From Maricaulis sp034670125 (GTDB taxonomy: Bacteria > Pseudomonadota > Alphaproteobacteria > Caulobacterales > Maricaulaceae), in NCBI RefSeq assembly GCF_034670125.1, contig NZ_JAXMOC010000001.1, forward strand, positions 1 through 64,000: 64,000 bases of DNA, written 5' to 3'. A program made the position numbers and the translations under genes. Below are positions 45,196 to 54,467 of the stretch, one piece after another. Below the pieces are notes generated by a model. The model did no database searches. It was not told where the DNA came from and worked only from the letters and a program-made list of their open reading frames with translations. Positions within the stretch are counted from its first letter, which is position 1, and each line of letters begins with the position of its first letter.

Positions 45196-46173
45196 ATGGA
45201 CGATACAGCCGGAATTCTCTTCGCCGCTTCCATCACCGGAGACGGTCGTGGCCAGCGACTGAGTGGTGTGGCTGTTGCCCACGAGATCCAGGACGATGCC
45301 CTTGCCTGGGTCCACCTGGATGCCCTGCATCCGGCCAGTCGCGAATGGATCGAGAACGAGCTGGACTATCTCGATCCACTCATCATTGACGCCTTGCTGG
45401 CCGATGAAACACGGCCACGCCTGCTCGAATTCGAAAACGGGGCCATGATGATCCTGCGCGGGGTCAATCTGAATGCCGATTCCCAGCCCGAGGACATGAT
45501 TTCGGTGCGCGTCTGGGTGGACCCGTCCCGCATCATTTCCGTCCAGCGCCGTCCGACCAAGGCCGTTCGCGACATCCAGGACAAGCTGGAAGCGGGCAAC
45601 GGACCGAAGGATGCCGGTGAATTCATCGGCCAGCTTTCGGCCCGATTGTTCGAGCGCATGGAACCGGTGATGACCGAATTGCACGAGCGGCTTGATGAGG
45701 TCGAGGAACGGGTCATGGAAGAGCCGTCGATTGCCGAGCGCCAGGAAATCACAGCTTTGCGCAAGCAGGCCATCATCTTTCGTCGCTATTTTGCGCCCCA
45801 GCGCGACGTCATCGCCTATCTGCGCACGTCCGAGCTGGACTGGCTGAGCACCGCGCACCGTCGACGTCTCCAGGAAAATCTCGACCGCATCACCCGCTAT
45901 CTTGAAGACTTGGATGCCATTCGCGAGCGGGCCCAGATCGTCAAGGACGAGCTGGCCAATGCGCTGGCCGACCGGATGAACAAGAATCTCTATGTCCTGT
46001 CACTGGTCGCCGCGATCTTCCTGCCGCTGGGCTTCCTGACCGGTCTGCTGGGCATCAATGTCGGCGGAATACCCGGCGCCGACCTGCCCAGCGCCTTCTG
46101 GATATTCCTCGCCATCCTGACAGCGGTCAGCGGGGTCCAGATCTGGGTGTTCCGGCTGTTGAAATGGCTTTGA
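45196..46173 (+). CDS. CorA/ZntB-family divalent cation transporter
   Basis: A 325-residue CorA-superfamily transporter. A large soluble N-terminal funnel domain with long charged helices (about 140-255) leads to two C-terminal membrane helices. The pore motif reads GINVGGIPG, closer to ZntB than to the GMNF of classic Mg2+ CorA, so zinc or another divalent cation is plausible. GGAGGGCTGAG before ATG 45196 is a strong ribosome site, placed inside the end of the upstream channel gene. Its stop converges on the BCCT transporter. Confidence 0.85.
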   Translation: MDDTAGILFAASITGDGRGQRLSGVAVAHEIQDDALAWVHLDALHPASREWIENELDYLDPLIIDALLADETRPRLLEFENGAMMILRGVNLNADSQPEDMISVRVWVDPSRIISVQRRPTKAVRDIQDKLEAGNGPKDAGEFIGQLSARLFERMEPVMTELHERLDEVEERVMEEPSIAERQEITALRKQAIIFRRYFAPQRDVIAYLRTSELDWLSTAHRRRLQENLDRITRYLEDLDAIRERAQIVKDELANALADRMNKNLYVLSLVAAIFLPLGFLTGLLGINVGGIPGADLPSAFWIFLAILTAVSGVQIWVFRLLKWL

Positions 46174-46195
46174 TCCAGCCTGCAGCGCTGCGCGC

Positions 46196-47800
46196 CTAGC
46201 TCTCCGCTTCCCTCGGCGTGTCGCGCCCGGCCTCGATCGCCCGTTGCGCCCGCAGATCGGACCACAGTCCTTTCCAGAGGCTGTAACAGCACACCAGCAA
46301 AACCACCATGAAAGGCAGACCGGCGGTGATGGCGCCGGCCTGCAGTCCCTGCAGGGCCTGGGCACCGCCGCCATAGAGCAGCACGGCCGCGACCAGGCCT
46401 TCGATCGATGCCCAGAAGATGCGCTGTGGAACCGGGGCGTGCAGTTTCCCGCCTGCGGTGATCGAATCGATCACCAACGATCCGGAGTCGGAAGACGTCA
46501 CGAAGAACACAAACACCAGTACAATTGCGATACCGGAAGTGATCGCGGCGAACGGCAGATGTTCGAGCATCTGGAACAGGACCAGCGACACTTCGCCGAC
46601 GCCGTCTGCGAGCTCACCGATGCCGTTCTCATACTGGAAAATCGCGGTCTCACCGAAGGTCGAGAACCAGGCGACCGTGATCAGCATGGGGACGAAGATC
46701 ACGGCGACGAGGAATTCGCGGACCGTCCGCCCCTTGGACACCCGCGCAATGAACATGCCGACAAAGGGCGACCAGGACACCCACCACGCCCAATAGAAGA
46801 CGGTCCAGCCGTGGAACCATTCCGTGTCGTCCCGGCCGAGCCAGTTGGCCAGAGGCAGGAAGTCGCGGACATAGTCGAGCGTATTCTCCCAGAACCCGTT
46901 GGCGATCAGCAGCGTCGGTCCGACGATGAAGATGAACAGCAGGAAGATGCCGGCCATGACCATGTTGATGTTCGACAGCACCTTCACGCCGCCATCCAGA
47001 CCGCGCACGACAGAAATGATCGCGATCGCGGTAATGCAGCCGATGACAATCACCTGGGTCAGGATGCCAGGGTCGACGCCGAACAGGAAATCCAGACCGC
47101 TGGCGACCTGCTGAGCGCCCAGGCCCAGCGAAGTTGCCAGTCCGAACAGGGTTGCCACTACAGCGAGAAGGTCGATGAGATGCCCCGGCCAGCCCCAGAT
47201 GCGCTCTCCCAGCAGCGGGTAGAAAGCCGAGCGCACCGTCAGTGGCAGCCCCTTGGAGAATGTAAAGTAGGCCAGCGCCAGTCCGAGCACCGCGTAGATC
47301 GACCACGCGTTCAGGCCCCAATGGAACATGGTGGCGCTCAGCGCCAGCCGGGCTGACGCGTCGGTACCGGGCTCAACACCTAGCGGCGTACCGAACCAGT
47401 CGGTGTGATAGGCCAGAGGCTCGGCCGCCCCCCAGAACATCAACCCGATGCCGATACCCGCGGAGAACAACATCGCCAGCCAGGACCGGGTCGAGAAATC
47501 GGGTTTGGCCGCACTGCCGCCAATGCGCAACTTGCCCAGCGGCGATACCATCACCACCAGGCAGAACAGGAAGACGAGATTGACCCCGAGCACGAAGAAC
47601 CAGTCGAAGGTCGCCAGAACCCAGTCACGCGCGGCGAACAGGGCCGCCGACACGGCTTCCGGCATCAACACGGCCGCCGTCACGAAGCCGACCATGATGA
47701 CGGCCGAGATGAAGAATACCGGGTTGTGAACATCGAGGCCGAATACGGAGACGTTGTTCTGCCCGATTTCATGGTCGGTCTTGTAGAGGCGTCTGGTCAT
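46196..47800 (-). CDS. BCCT-family betaine/carnitine/choline transporter
   Basis: A 534-residue secondary transporter with about 12 membrane helices for quaternary ammonium osmolytes. Family marks include GIGIGLMFWGAAEPLAYH (the glycine stretch of the sodium/substrate site), FHWGLNAWSIYAVLGLALAYF, and the tryptophan-rich WTVFYWAWWVSWSPFVGMFIARVSKGRT. It probably imports betaine or choline, as fits a marine or salty habitat. ATG 47800 has GAGGGA seven bases upstream, inside the end of the sulfotransferase gene. The two overlap by ATGA. Confidence 0.92.
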   Translation of the reverse strand: MTRRLYKTDHEIGQNNVSVFGLDVHNPVFFISAVIMVGFVTAAVLMPEAVSAALFAARDWVLATFDWFFVLGVNLVFLFCLVVMVSPLGKLRIGGSAAKPDFSTRSWLAMLFSAGIGIGLMFWGAAEPLAYHTDWFGTPLGVEPGTDASARLALSATMFHWGLNAWSIYAVLGLALAYFTFSKGLPLTVRSAFYPLLGERIWGWPGHLIDLLAVVATLFGLATSLGLGAQQVASGLDFLFGVDPGILTQVIVIGCITAIAIISVVRGLDGGVKVLSNINMVMAGIFLLFIFIVGPTLLIANGFWENTLDYVRDFLPLANWLGRDDTEWFHGWTVFYWAWWVSWSPFVGMFIARVSKGRTVREFLVAVIFVPMLITVAWFSTFGETAIFQYENGIGELADGVGEVSLVLFQMLEHLPFAAITSGIAIVLVFVFFVTSSDSGSLVIDSITAGGKLHAPVPQRIFWASIEGLVAAVLLYGGGAQALQGLQAGAITAGLPFMVVLLVCCYSLWKGLWSDLRAQRAIEAGRDTPREAES

Positions 47801-49806
47801 GATGTCCCTCGTTCGGCACGGGTCAGTATGTCCTCACCCAGCGCCCGCTTGAGTGGGTCGAGATGGGGTTCGAATTTCTTCCATTGCGCCACACCCGCAT
47901 CAAAGATTGGCTGGCGCACCTGTTCCGAACTGGCTGTCCGGACCGCACGCTCCGTCGCATGGAAATCAATGCAGGCCTGCTCGAAGGGCAGGTCGCAATA
48001 GTCGAGAATCCGGCGCACCTGTCCTTCGAGATCAGACACGACGTCCTCATAGTTCACGCGCAGGATCTGGCCGGGCAGGACCCGGTCCCAATGGTCCATC
48101 AACGCCACATAATTCCGGTAGTAGTGACCGATTTCCTCGAGCCCGTAGGTGAATTCCTGCCCCTCTGCGAACAATTGCTTGAAGCCGGAGAAGCAGCAGG
48201 CCATCGGGTGGCGCCTGGCATCAATGATGCGGGCATTGGGAAGGATCAGCTTGATCAGGCCGATATGCCGGAAATTGTTCGGCATCTTGTCGGTGAAACG
48301 AGGCGCCCCGGCCCGGTGAATTTGTGTGTTGTCGAGATAGTCCCGGCCCAGCGCCTGCAGCTGTTCGGCGTCCAGCTCGTGCAAAATCCGCGGATAGCGG
48401 GTCTTGTCGCTCAATCGCTGACGCCCGCGCAGGCGGTGTGACAGGGCGAGGATATTGGGCAATTCGAGCGTGCCGTCGACCTGGCTGTGCGACGCCAGGA
48501 TCTGCTCAAGCAGGGTCGACCCGGCCCGCGGCAATCCGACAATGAAGATCGGATCCGGATCGGTGCACCCCTTGCCGGACTGGTTGTCGAACAACGCCGC
48601 GTCACAGATTTCAGCCTGGGCATCGAGCTCGGCCTTCATCTGCTCGGTGGTGTATCGGGTCTGAACCCGCTTGAGCGTGTTGCCCTTCTCATAGAAGGCG
48701 AACGCCTGCCCGATCTCGTCCCGATCCTCGAAGGCCTTCGCCAGCGAGAAACTGATATGGACCCGGTCCTGAAAGGCCAGCTCGCTGCTGGTTTCAAGGG
48801 CCTGCATGGCGGCGACTTCGTCGTCGGTGAAGCGGTAGGTCTTGAGGTTGGCCAGCCCGTACCAGGCATCGCCGTGGTCCGGTTTGGCTGCAAACGCGGC
48901 GCGATAGCTGGCGACCGCCTCTTCATGCTGACCGAGCGTCTTCAGGGCGTGACCGCGCGACGTCAGCGTCGCCGGATCGCCGGGCAAGGTTTCGAGGATT
49001 TCCCCGAACAGGGTCAGCGCCTCGTCATAACTGCCGGTCTGCATGCACTCGATGGCGTAGTGTGACTTGAAGACCGGATTGCCGCGATCGCCGTCCCAAA
49101 GCTGCCGGGCCTGGTCGAGCGCGGCAGTAAATTTCTGCCGCTTGCGCAAGATCTGGATGTAGTCGAGCCGGAGTTGGGTATTGTCCGGTTCAAAGCCGAT
49201 GGCACTCTCGAGCAGGAAATCGGCATCTTCAAGCACGCCGAAACGCGACCCGATCTCGGCCAGCAACCGCATGGCCTCGACATGGTGCGGGGTCTTCTGG
49301 AGAAACGCCCGACACAGCTGCTCCGCCTTCAACAACTTGCCTTCGTGCAGCAGATGGGTGACCGAGACCAGGTCCCGCGGCAAGGCGTTGATCCGTTCGG
49401 CCTGGGCCGCCGCGCCACCGGCCTCTGCCGGACGACCGGCCGATTGCAGCAATTCCGACTGGGCCTGCCAGCTGGCGACAAGCGCCGGATTGAAACGGCA
49501 GGCGCGCTGATAGGCGATCAGGGCCCGGGCGTCCTCGCCCAGCGCCCGCAGGAGATGCCCTTCCTCCTGATAGGCGCGACCGAAATCGGGCGAAACGCGT
49601 TTGACATGTTCAAGCGCATCCCGGGCTTCGTCATGACGTTTGAGGTAACGGGCGCAGACGGCCTGCATGTAGAGCGCATCAGCATGGTCCGGCGACGCGT
49701 CGAGAACCGGCTGGAGCGCGTCCCGTGCCGCGTCGAACCGACCTTCATACATCTGCTGTTGCGCCGTCTTCAGCGCCTGGACGTGGATGTCCGTCTCTTC
49801 TGCCAC
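47797..49806 (-). CDS. TPR-sulfotransferase fusion protein
   Basis: A 669-residue cytosolic protein. About residues 5-400 are TPR repeats (AALYMQAVCARYLKRHDEAR, TLTSRGHALKTLGQHEEA and others). About 415-669 form a sulfotransferase domain with the PAPS 5'-phosphosulfate loop VGLPRAGSTLLEQIL near residue 425 and a 3'-phosphate region DARRHPMACC. It would move sulfate from PAPS to a protein, peptide, lipid or sugar acceptor chosen by the TPRs. The start is a GTG at 49806 with GGTGGAG upstream. It overlaps the BCCT gene by ATGA. A shared function with osmolyte uptake is not obvious. Confidence 0.85.
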   Translation of the reverse strand: MAEETDIHVQALKTAQQQMYEGRFDAARDALQPVLDASPDHADALYMQAVCARYLKRHDEARDALEHVKRVSPDFGRAYQEEGHLLRALGEDARALIAYQRACRFNPALVASWQAQSELLQSAGRPAEAGGAAAQAERINALPRDLVSVTHLLHEGKLLKAEQLCRAFLQKTPHHVEAMRLLAEIGSRFGVLEDADFLLESAIGFEPDNTQLRLDYIQILRKRQKFTAALDQARQLWDGDRGNPVFKSHYAIECMQTGSYDEALTLFGEILETLPGDPATLTSRGHALKTLGQHEEAVASYRAAFAAKPDHGDAWYGLANLKTYRFTDDEVAAMQALETSSELAFQDRVHISFSLAKAFEDRDEIGQAFAFYEKGNTLKRVQTRYTTEQMKAELDAQAEICDAALFDNQSGKGCTDPDPIFIVGLPRAGSTLLEQILASHSQVDGTLELPNILALSHRLRGRQRLSDKTRYPRILHELDAEQLQALGRDYLDNTQIHRAGAPRFTDKMPNNFRHIGLIKLILPNARIIDARRHPMACCFSGFKQLFAEGQEFTYGLEEIGHYYRNYVALMDHWDRVLPGQILRVNYEDVVSDLEGQVRRILDYCDLPFEQACIDFHATERAVRTASSEQVRQPIFDAGVAQWKKFEPHLDPLKRALGEDILTRAERGTS

Positions 49807-49898
49807 GCAGCGGTCTCCACCTGTCTCTCGGAATACAGAAAGCGCCCCTTTCCAGGGACGCTTTCCATAGTGGCCTCGGGCCAGCGGCTTGTCAGGGC

Positions 49899-52436
49899 CT
49901 AGTACTGCACCCCGACGCGCACGCCGATTGTCCGCGGGCGGATGACCGTGACCCGCTCGCGATCATTGACGAAGTTGTTCGAGATCTCGCCGCGTTCATT
50001 GGTAAGATTGTTCGCGAACAATTCGACCGACCAGCTCTCGCCGGTCAGGCCTGTCGTGAAGTTCAGCGAGGCGTAGCCTTCAACCTCCGCCTTGTTGATC
50101 TCGATCACGTCGGAGAAGCTGTCATCAGTGATTGTGACTTGCGGCATCACGTGAGCCGTCATGCCGTTCTCAAGGAACCACTCATAACGAGCGCGGACAT
50201 TGGCCTGGTAGCTCGGCGCAAACGCCAGCTCGGTTCCGGCGACAACATCGGTCGTCGGGGTCAGAACCTCGGTGATCTCGGTGTCGAGCAGCGAGAAGGC
50301 ACCGACAACGGTCAGGCCTTCAATGTCGGCTGGCGCCCAGGTGACCTCACCCTCAAGCCCGCGGATCTCCGCATTGGCGGCGTTGTCCGAGAAGAACAGG
50401 TTGGTGATGGACGGGTCGAAAATCGTCGTCTGAAGGTTCTCGATCTCGACCAGGAAGGCGTTGCCGTTGAAACGGACCTGGTTGTCGAAGAGATCTGTTT
50501 TCCAGCCGAGCTCGTAATTGACGACTTCGTCCGTATCCAGCGCGAACGGCACGGTGTACCCACCGGGGCCCGCAGCACCGCCCGGACGGTTCAGAAGACC
50601 CGGACGGAAACCTTCCGAAATGGTCGCGTAGAACAGCGCACCATCGGTCGGACGCCATTCCAGCGTGCCCTTGAAGATCATGCCATCGGTCGCTGCGACA
50701 TCCGGATTTCCGAACGGATTGTCCGGTGCGTACAGCGACGAGATATTGGTGCCGAAGACCTGCGCATCATCCGTCTGGCCGAAGTTGAAGAAGGAGCCGT
50801 TCGCGCTGCCGACCAAGTCGACTTCGATGTCGTAATAGCGAGCACCCAGCGTGACGGAGAACTGTTCGGTCAGGTCAAACGTGGCCTCACCGAAAATGCC
50901 ATATTGCTCGTCCGTGCGCAGGACATCATTGCGGAAGATCACACCGGCCGGGAAAGGACCCGGATCGGAGAAATAGCCCGGTGCAGCTGCGCCGACGGCA
51001 CCGGTGACCGCCGTATTGGTCAGCGGGTAGTTTGGAGCCCAGCCAGTGGTTACCCCGTCGAAAGAGATCGCATTGACCGAACCCGGATAGGTAAAGTCAT
51101 TGCGCTCAGCCACTTCCATGTCGGAGTAGAAACCGCCGAAGGTCGCACGGATACGGCGATCTTCCGGCGTGTTGAAGCGGAGCTCCTGGGTAAACACCTT
51201 GGTGCGCGTGTCGGACTGCACAAACAGGTTTGGCGCCTGGCAGGTACCGGAGGGCGCTGCCGCACCCGGATAGCTAACCGAGGCATCACAGATGTAGTAA
51301 GGCAGATACTGACCGACAAAGAGGTAGTCGGAATAATCGACGCGCTGGTCGGTCTCGCGGTCGGTATAGGCGCCGGTGTAGACCATTTCCAGGGCGCCGA
51401 GACGGCCTTCCAGCGTCCAGCTGGTATTGTGGAAATAGTCGTCCATCTCGTCTTCCTCGAAACGCTGGATCTCCAGGTCGTCGAGGTTCGGATCCATGAA
51501 GAACACGCCTTCGGAGTCCAGCTGCTGCTGCATGTGCATGACGGTCAGCGACCAGTCCGCATTGAAGTCATACAGCGCGCTCAGACGGAAACCGGAATAG
51601 GTCGTGTCGTTGAAATCCTCTTCCACCAAGGTCGAATTGTCGGCGTCCAGGAAAGTCACACCCGTCAGGTCGGCCGTGGACTGGAAGCCGGCGCGCGTTG
51701 CGCTGACGGGCACACCATTGTCCCGCATCGTGCCGGCCGCCCGGAAACGCGCCGATTCCGAAGCGTTGCGCGTGCCCGGCACATTGTCGATATAGCCGCC
51801 CTGCTGGTCGACATAGACCACACCACGAATCGCAAAATTGTCAGCGATCGGGGCGTTGACGACGGCCTCGACCTTGTTCGACATCTCGCCGCCCTCGGTG
51901 AAGGAGACCGCGAAATTCGACGAAGCGTAGAATGCCGACGGATCCGGGCGGTTGGTAATCAGGCGGACCGTACCGGCCTGCGAAGAGGCACCATACAGTG
52001 TGCCCTGCGGCCCTGGCAGGACCTCGACCCGAGCGAGGTCGGCTGCGTAAACGTCTAGGTTACGACCCGGCTGCGACACTGGCTGCTCGTCGAGATAGAG
52101 GGCGACGTTCGGCGCCAGGCCGGCCACACCGGCCGTGGTCAGGTTCGGCGTGGTCGAAGCGAGACCGCGAATATAAATCGTGGCCTGGCCCGGACCGGAG
52201 CCGCCAGCGGTCACGCCCGGCAGCTGCTGCAAGTAGTCCGTGAAGACATCAACGCCGAGTTCGTCCAGCGTTTCCTCGTTCATCGCGTTCACGGCAAGAG
52301 GAATATCCTGGGTGCTTTGCTCGCGCTTCGTGGCGGTGACGGTGATGACGTCCACCTGGGCGGCTGCGAGTCCGGCCCCGGCGAGCGACAATGTCGCGGC
52401 GGTCAGAAAGGTCGTTGAAAGTGCCCGTTGTTTCAT
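49899..52436 (-). CDS. TonB-dependent outer-membrane receptor
   Basis: An 845-residue receptor that imports a large or scarce substrate using TonB energy. A signal peptide ends LSLAGAGLAAAQ. TonB box DVITVTATKRE is followed by the plug domain (QQLPGVTAGGSGPGQATIYIRG, VEVLPGPQGTLYGASSQAGT). The 22-strand barrel ends with RTIGVRVGVQY and its terminal aromatic. The plug resembles that of the many carbohydrate/lipid/steroid-type receptors of Caulobacterales and sphingomonads. ATG 52436 is chosen as the start nearest the signal peptide. It faces, divergently, the MarR regulator of the acyl-CoA island, so its ligand may be that island's substrate. Confidence 0.9.
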   Translation of the reverse strand: MKQRALSTTFLTAATLSLAGAGLAAAQVDVITVTATKREQSTQDIPLAVNAMNEETLDELGVDVFTDYLQQLPGVTAGGSGPGQATIYIRGLASTTPNLTTAGVAGLAPNVALYLDEQPVSQPGRNLDVYAADLARVEVLPGPQGTLYGASSQAGTVRLITNRPDPSAFYASSNFAVSFTEGGEMSNKVEAVVNAPIADNFAIRGVVYVDQQGGYIDNVPGTRNASESARFRAAGTMRDNGVPVSATRAGFQSTADLTGVTFLDADNSTLVEEDFNDTTYSGFRLSALYDFNADWSLTVMHMQQQLDSEGVFFMDPNLDDLEIQRFEEDEMDDYFHNTSWTLEGRLGALEMVYTGAYTDRETDQRVDYSDYLFVGQYLPYYICDASVSYPGAAAPSGTCQAPNLFVQSDTRTKVFTQELRFNTPEDRRIRATFGGFYSDMEVAERNDFTYPGSVNAISFDGVTTGWAPNYPLTNTAVTGAVGAAAPGYFSDPGPFPAGVIFRNDVLRTDEQYGIFGEATFDLTEQFSVTLGARYYDIEVDLVGSANGSFFNFGQTDDAQVFGTNISSLYAPDNPFGNPDVAATDGMIFKGTLEWRPTDGALFYATISEGFRPGLLNRPGGAAGPGGYTVPFALDTDEVVNYELGWKTDLFDNQVRFNGNAFLVEIENLQTTIFDPSITNLFFSDNAANAEIRGLEGEVTWAPADIEGLTVVGAFSLLDTEITEVLTPTTDVVAGTELAFAPSYQANVRARYEWFLENGMTAHVMPQVTITDDSFSDVIEINKAEVEGYASLNFTTGLTGESWSVELFANNLTNERGEISNNFVNDRERVTVIRPRTIGVRVGVQY

Positions 52437-52781
52437 CATGACGTAGTGACAATCCCTTGTGGCGTTGCAATTCCAAGCCTGTGTAGAGTTTCCGGTACGG
52501 GCTGGCCACCATAGCTTTGAGTTGAAACTTTCAAGACGAAACAATCCGACGGGTCGAAACCCATCAATAAATTTCATAACTAATTGATATGTATGTAAAT
52601 TATGCAAACCGTTACCTGAAAGTAACAGCCCGGCTTTGATTTCCGCGATCCGGAGCCGTCAATATTCTGATCTGGATTTCTTCGATATCAAACTAGAAAG
52701 CCGGAATCACCGCATCCAAATCGGTTGGATTTCGATGGCGCTGCGAGTAAATCCAAAGAGGACCTCAGACAGGCGGACCGA
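52437..52781. promoter_or_regulatory. 345-base divergent regulatory region with several palindromes
   Basis: This region separates the TonB receptor from the MarR regulator. A marked AT-rich part lies at about 52560-52605. Inverted repeats are ATCAAT (52563-52568)/ATTGAT (52583-52588), GTTAC (52611-52615)/GTAAC (52622-52626) and ATCCAA (52714-52719)/TTGGAT (52725-52730). The last lies 52 bases before the MarR start and is the best candidate for MarR autoregulation. No gene is visible here. Confidence 0.5.
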
Positions 52782-53252
52782 ATGAGCGATCACGACGAAA
52801 TTCTTGTGTCTTTGCGGCGGATAACGCGCGCTATCGATCTGCAGTCAAAACGCTTGGTCAAGGCAACAGGCCTGACCGCCCCGCAACTCGTCGTCATCGA
52901 CACGCTGCGCAAGCGCGGCGACCTGTCCCCGAGTGCCATCGCGCGCGCCGTGTCGTTGAGCCAGGCGACGATCACCTCGATCCTTGATCGCCTGACCCAG
53001 GCGGGCCTCGTGGAGCGGGTGAAAAGCGACACCGACAAGCGGGTTGTCATGGCGCATCTGACCGAGACCGGCATAGAGGCCGGTGAAACCGCCCCCGAGC
53101 TTCTGCAAGCCGGCTTCCTTCGCTCCTTTCGCGAACTTCAACCCTGGGAGCAGAACATGTTGATCGCCTCGTTGCAGCGTATCGCCGAGCTCATGGATGC
53201 CGAGGATCTCGACGCATCGCCCTTCCTCGATACAGGCGAAATCACCCAATGA
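52782..53252 (+). CDS. MarR-family transcriptional regulator
   Basis: A 156-residue winged-helix regulator. The helix-turn-helix region is SPSAIARAVSLSQATITSIL, about residues 50-70, followed by the wing RVKSDTDKRVVMAHLTETG. The ends are dimerisation helices. ATG 52782 is preferred over an upstream frame start at 52725 because it has AGGCGGA and begins at the conserved domain. Such regulators in lipid and aromatic catabolic clusters usually respond to an acyl-CoA. It overlaps the CoA-transferase gene by ATGA and likely controls it and the divergent receptor. Confidence 0.86.
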   Translation: MSDHDEILVSLRRITRAIDLQSKRLVKATGLTAPQLVVIDTLRKRGDLSPSAIARAVSLSQATITSILDRLTQAGLVERVKSDTDKRVVMAHLTETGIEAGETAPELLQAGFLRSFRELQPWEQNMLIASLQRIAELMDAEDLDASPFLDTGEITQ

Positions 53253-54421
53253 GCGAAACCACCGACCGCGCCCTTTCCGGCCTCAAGGTCGTCGAGCTGG
53301 CGCGGGTTCTGGCCGGACCGTGGGTCGGACAGACCCTCGCCGACCTTGGCGCCGATGTGGTCAAGGTCGAGAGTCCGGCCGGCGATGATACCCGGACCTG
53401 GGGGCCACCCTGGATTGACCATCAGAGCGGACGGTCGGCCGCCTATTACCACGCTTGCAATCGCGGCAAGCGCTCCGTGACAGCGGATTTCCGCAACCCG
53501 GACGATCTCGATTTTGTCCGCGCCCTGATTGCCGACGCCGACGTGGTGATCGAGAATTTCAAGGTCGGAGGGTTGGGCAAGTTCGGCCTCGACCATGCCA
53601 GCCTCGCCGCGGATCATCCGCGACTGATCTATTGTTCGATAACCGGCTTCGGCCAGACCGGCCCTTACGCCCACCGGGCCGGTTATGACCTGGCGATCCA
53701 GGCGATGAGTGGCGTGATGGACTTGACGGGGGAAGCCGAGGGTCCGCCACAAAGGCTTGGCGTCGCCTTCGCCGACATCTTCACCGGCCTGTACGCTACA
53801 ATCGCAATCCAGGCCGCTTTGGTTCAGCGCGAACGGACCGGCGAAGGCCAGTACATCGACATGGCGTTGCTCGACTCGATGATCAGTGTTCTTGGCAATC
53901 AGGCAATGAATTACTTCGCAACAGGCACATCGCCCCGCCGGATCGGCAATGCGCACCCGTCCATTGTGCCCTACCAGGAATTCGGCTGTTCCGACGGTCA
54001 CATCATCATCGCGTGTGGCAACGACGCGCAGTTCGAGCGCCTGGCCCGCGCCCTCGCACTCGACGAGGCCGTACTGTCAGCCAACCGAACCAACGCCCAA
54101 CGTGTTGGCAACCGCGCTATGCTTGCCGCCTTGATGTCGGACAGGCTGGTGACAATGTCACGGGCGGAGGCCCTGGCGATGCTGGAGGACAATGGCGTTC
54201 CGGCGGGGCCGATTAATTCGGTGGCCGAAGCGTTCGACGACCCGCAGGTTCAACATCGCGGTCTCGCGATCGCGTCGGACGGCGTGCCGGGTCTGCGTTC
54301 GCCCATCCGGATGTCCGGTAGCGAGACAGGCGCCACGACCCGCGCGCCCGGACTGGGCGAACACACCGAAATGGTCAAAGCGGAGTTGCGCGAAAATGGA
54401 TGGACCGGGCCCGGTCAATGA
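53249..54421 (+). CDS. CaiB/BaiF-family (class III) CoA-transferase
   Basis: Moves CoA between acids and acyl-CoAs without free intermediate. A 390-residue family III enzyme. KVVELARVLAGPWVGQTLADLGADVVKVE is the typical start. CNRGKRSVTADFR and VVIENFKVGGLGKFGLD follow. The catalytic aspartate should lie in IDMALLDSMISVLGNQA (the DMALLD pattern). It probably activates the substrate that feeds the downstream beta-oxidation-like genes. It is translationally coupled to the MarR gene. Its 3' end faces the FadJ-like gene with 46 bases between. Confidence 0.9.
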   Translation: MSETTDRALSGLKVVELARVLAGPWVGQTLADLGADVVKVESPAGDDTRTWGPPWIDHQSGRSAAYYHACNRGKRSVTADFRNPDDLDFVRALIADADVVIENFKVGGLGKFGLDHASLAADHPRLIYCSITGFGQTGPYAHRAGYDLAIQAMSGVMDLTGEAEGPPQRLGVAFADIFTGLYATIAIQAALVQRERTGEGQYIDMALLDSMISVLGNQAMNYFATGTSPRRIGNAHPSIVPYQEFGCSDGHIIIACGNDAQFERLARALALDEAVLSANRTNAQRVGNRAMLAALMSDRLVTMSRAEALAMLEDNGVPAGPINSVAEAFDDPQVQHRGLAIASDGVPGLRSPIRMSGSETGATTRAPGLGEHTEMVKAELRENGWTGPGQ

Positions 54422-54467
54422 CAGGCCCGATCCGGAACACCTGGCTCGGTTGACCGGCCCATCGCGC

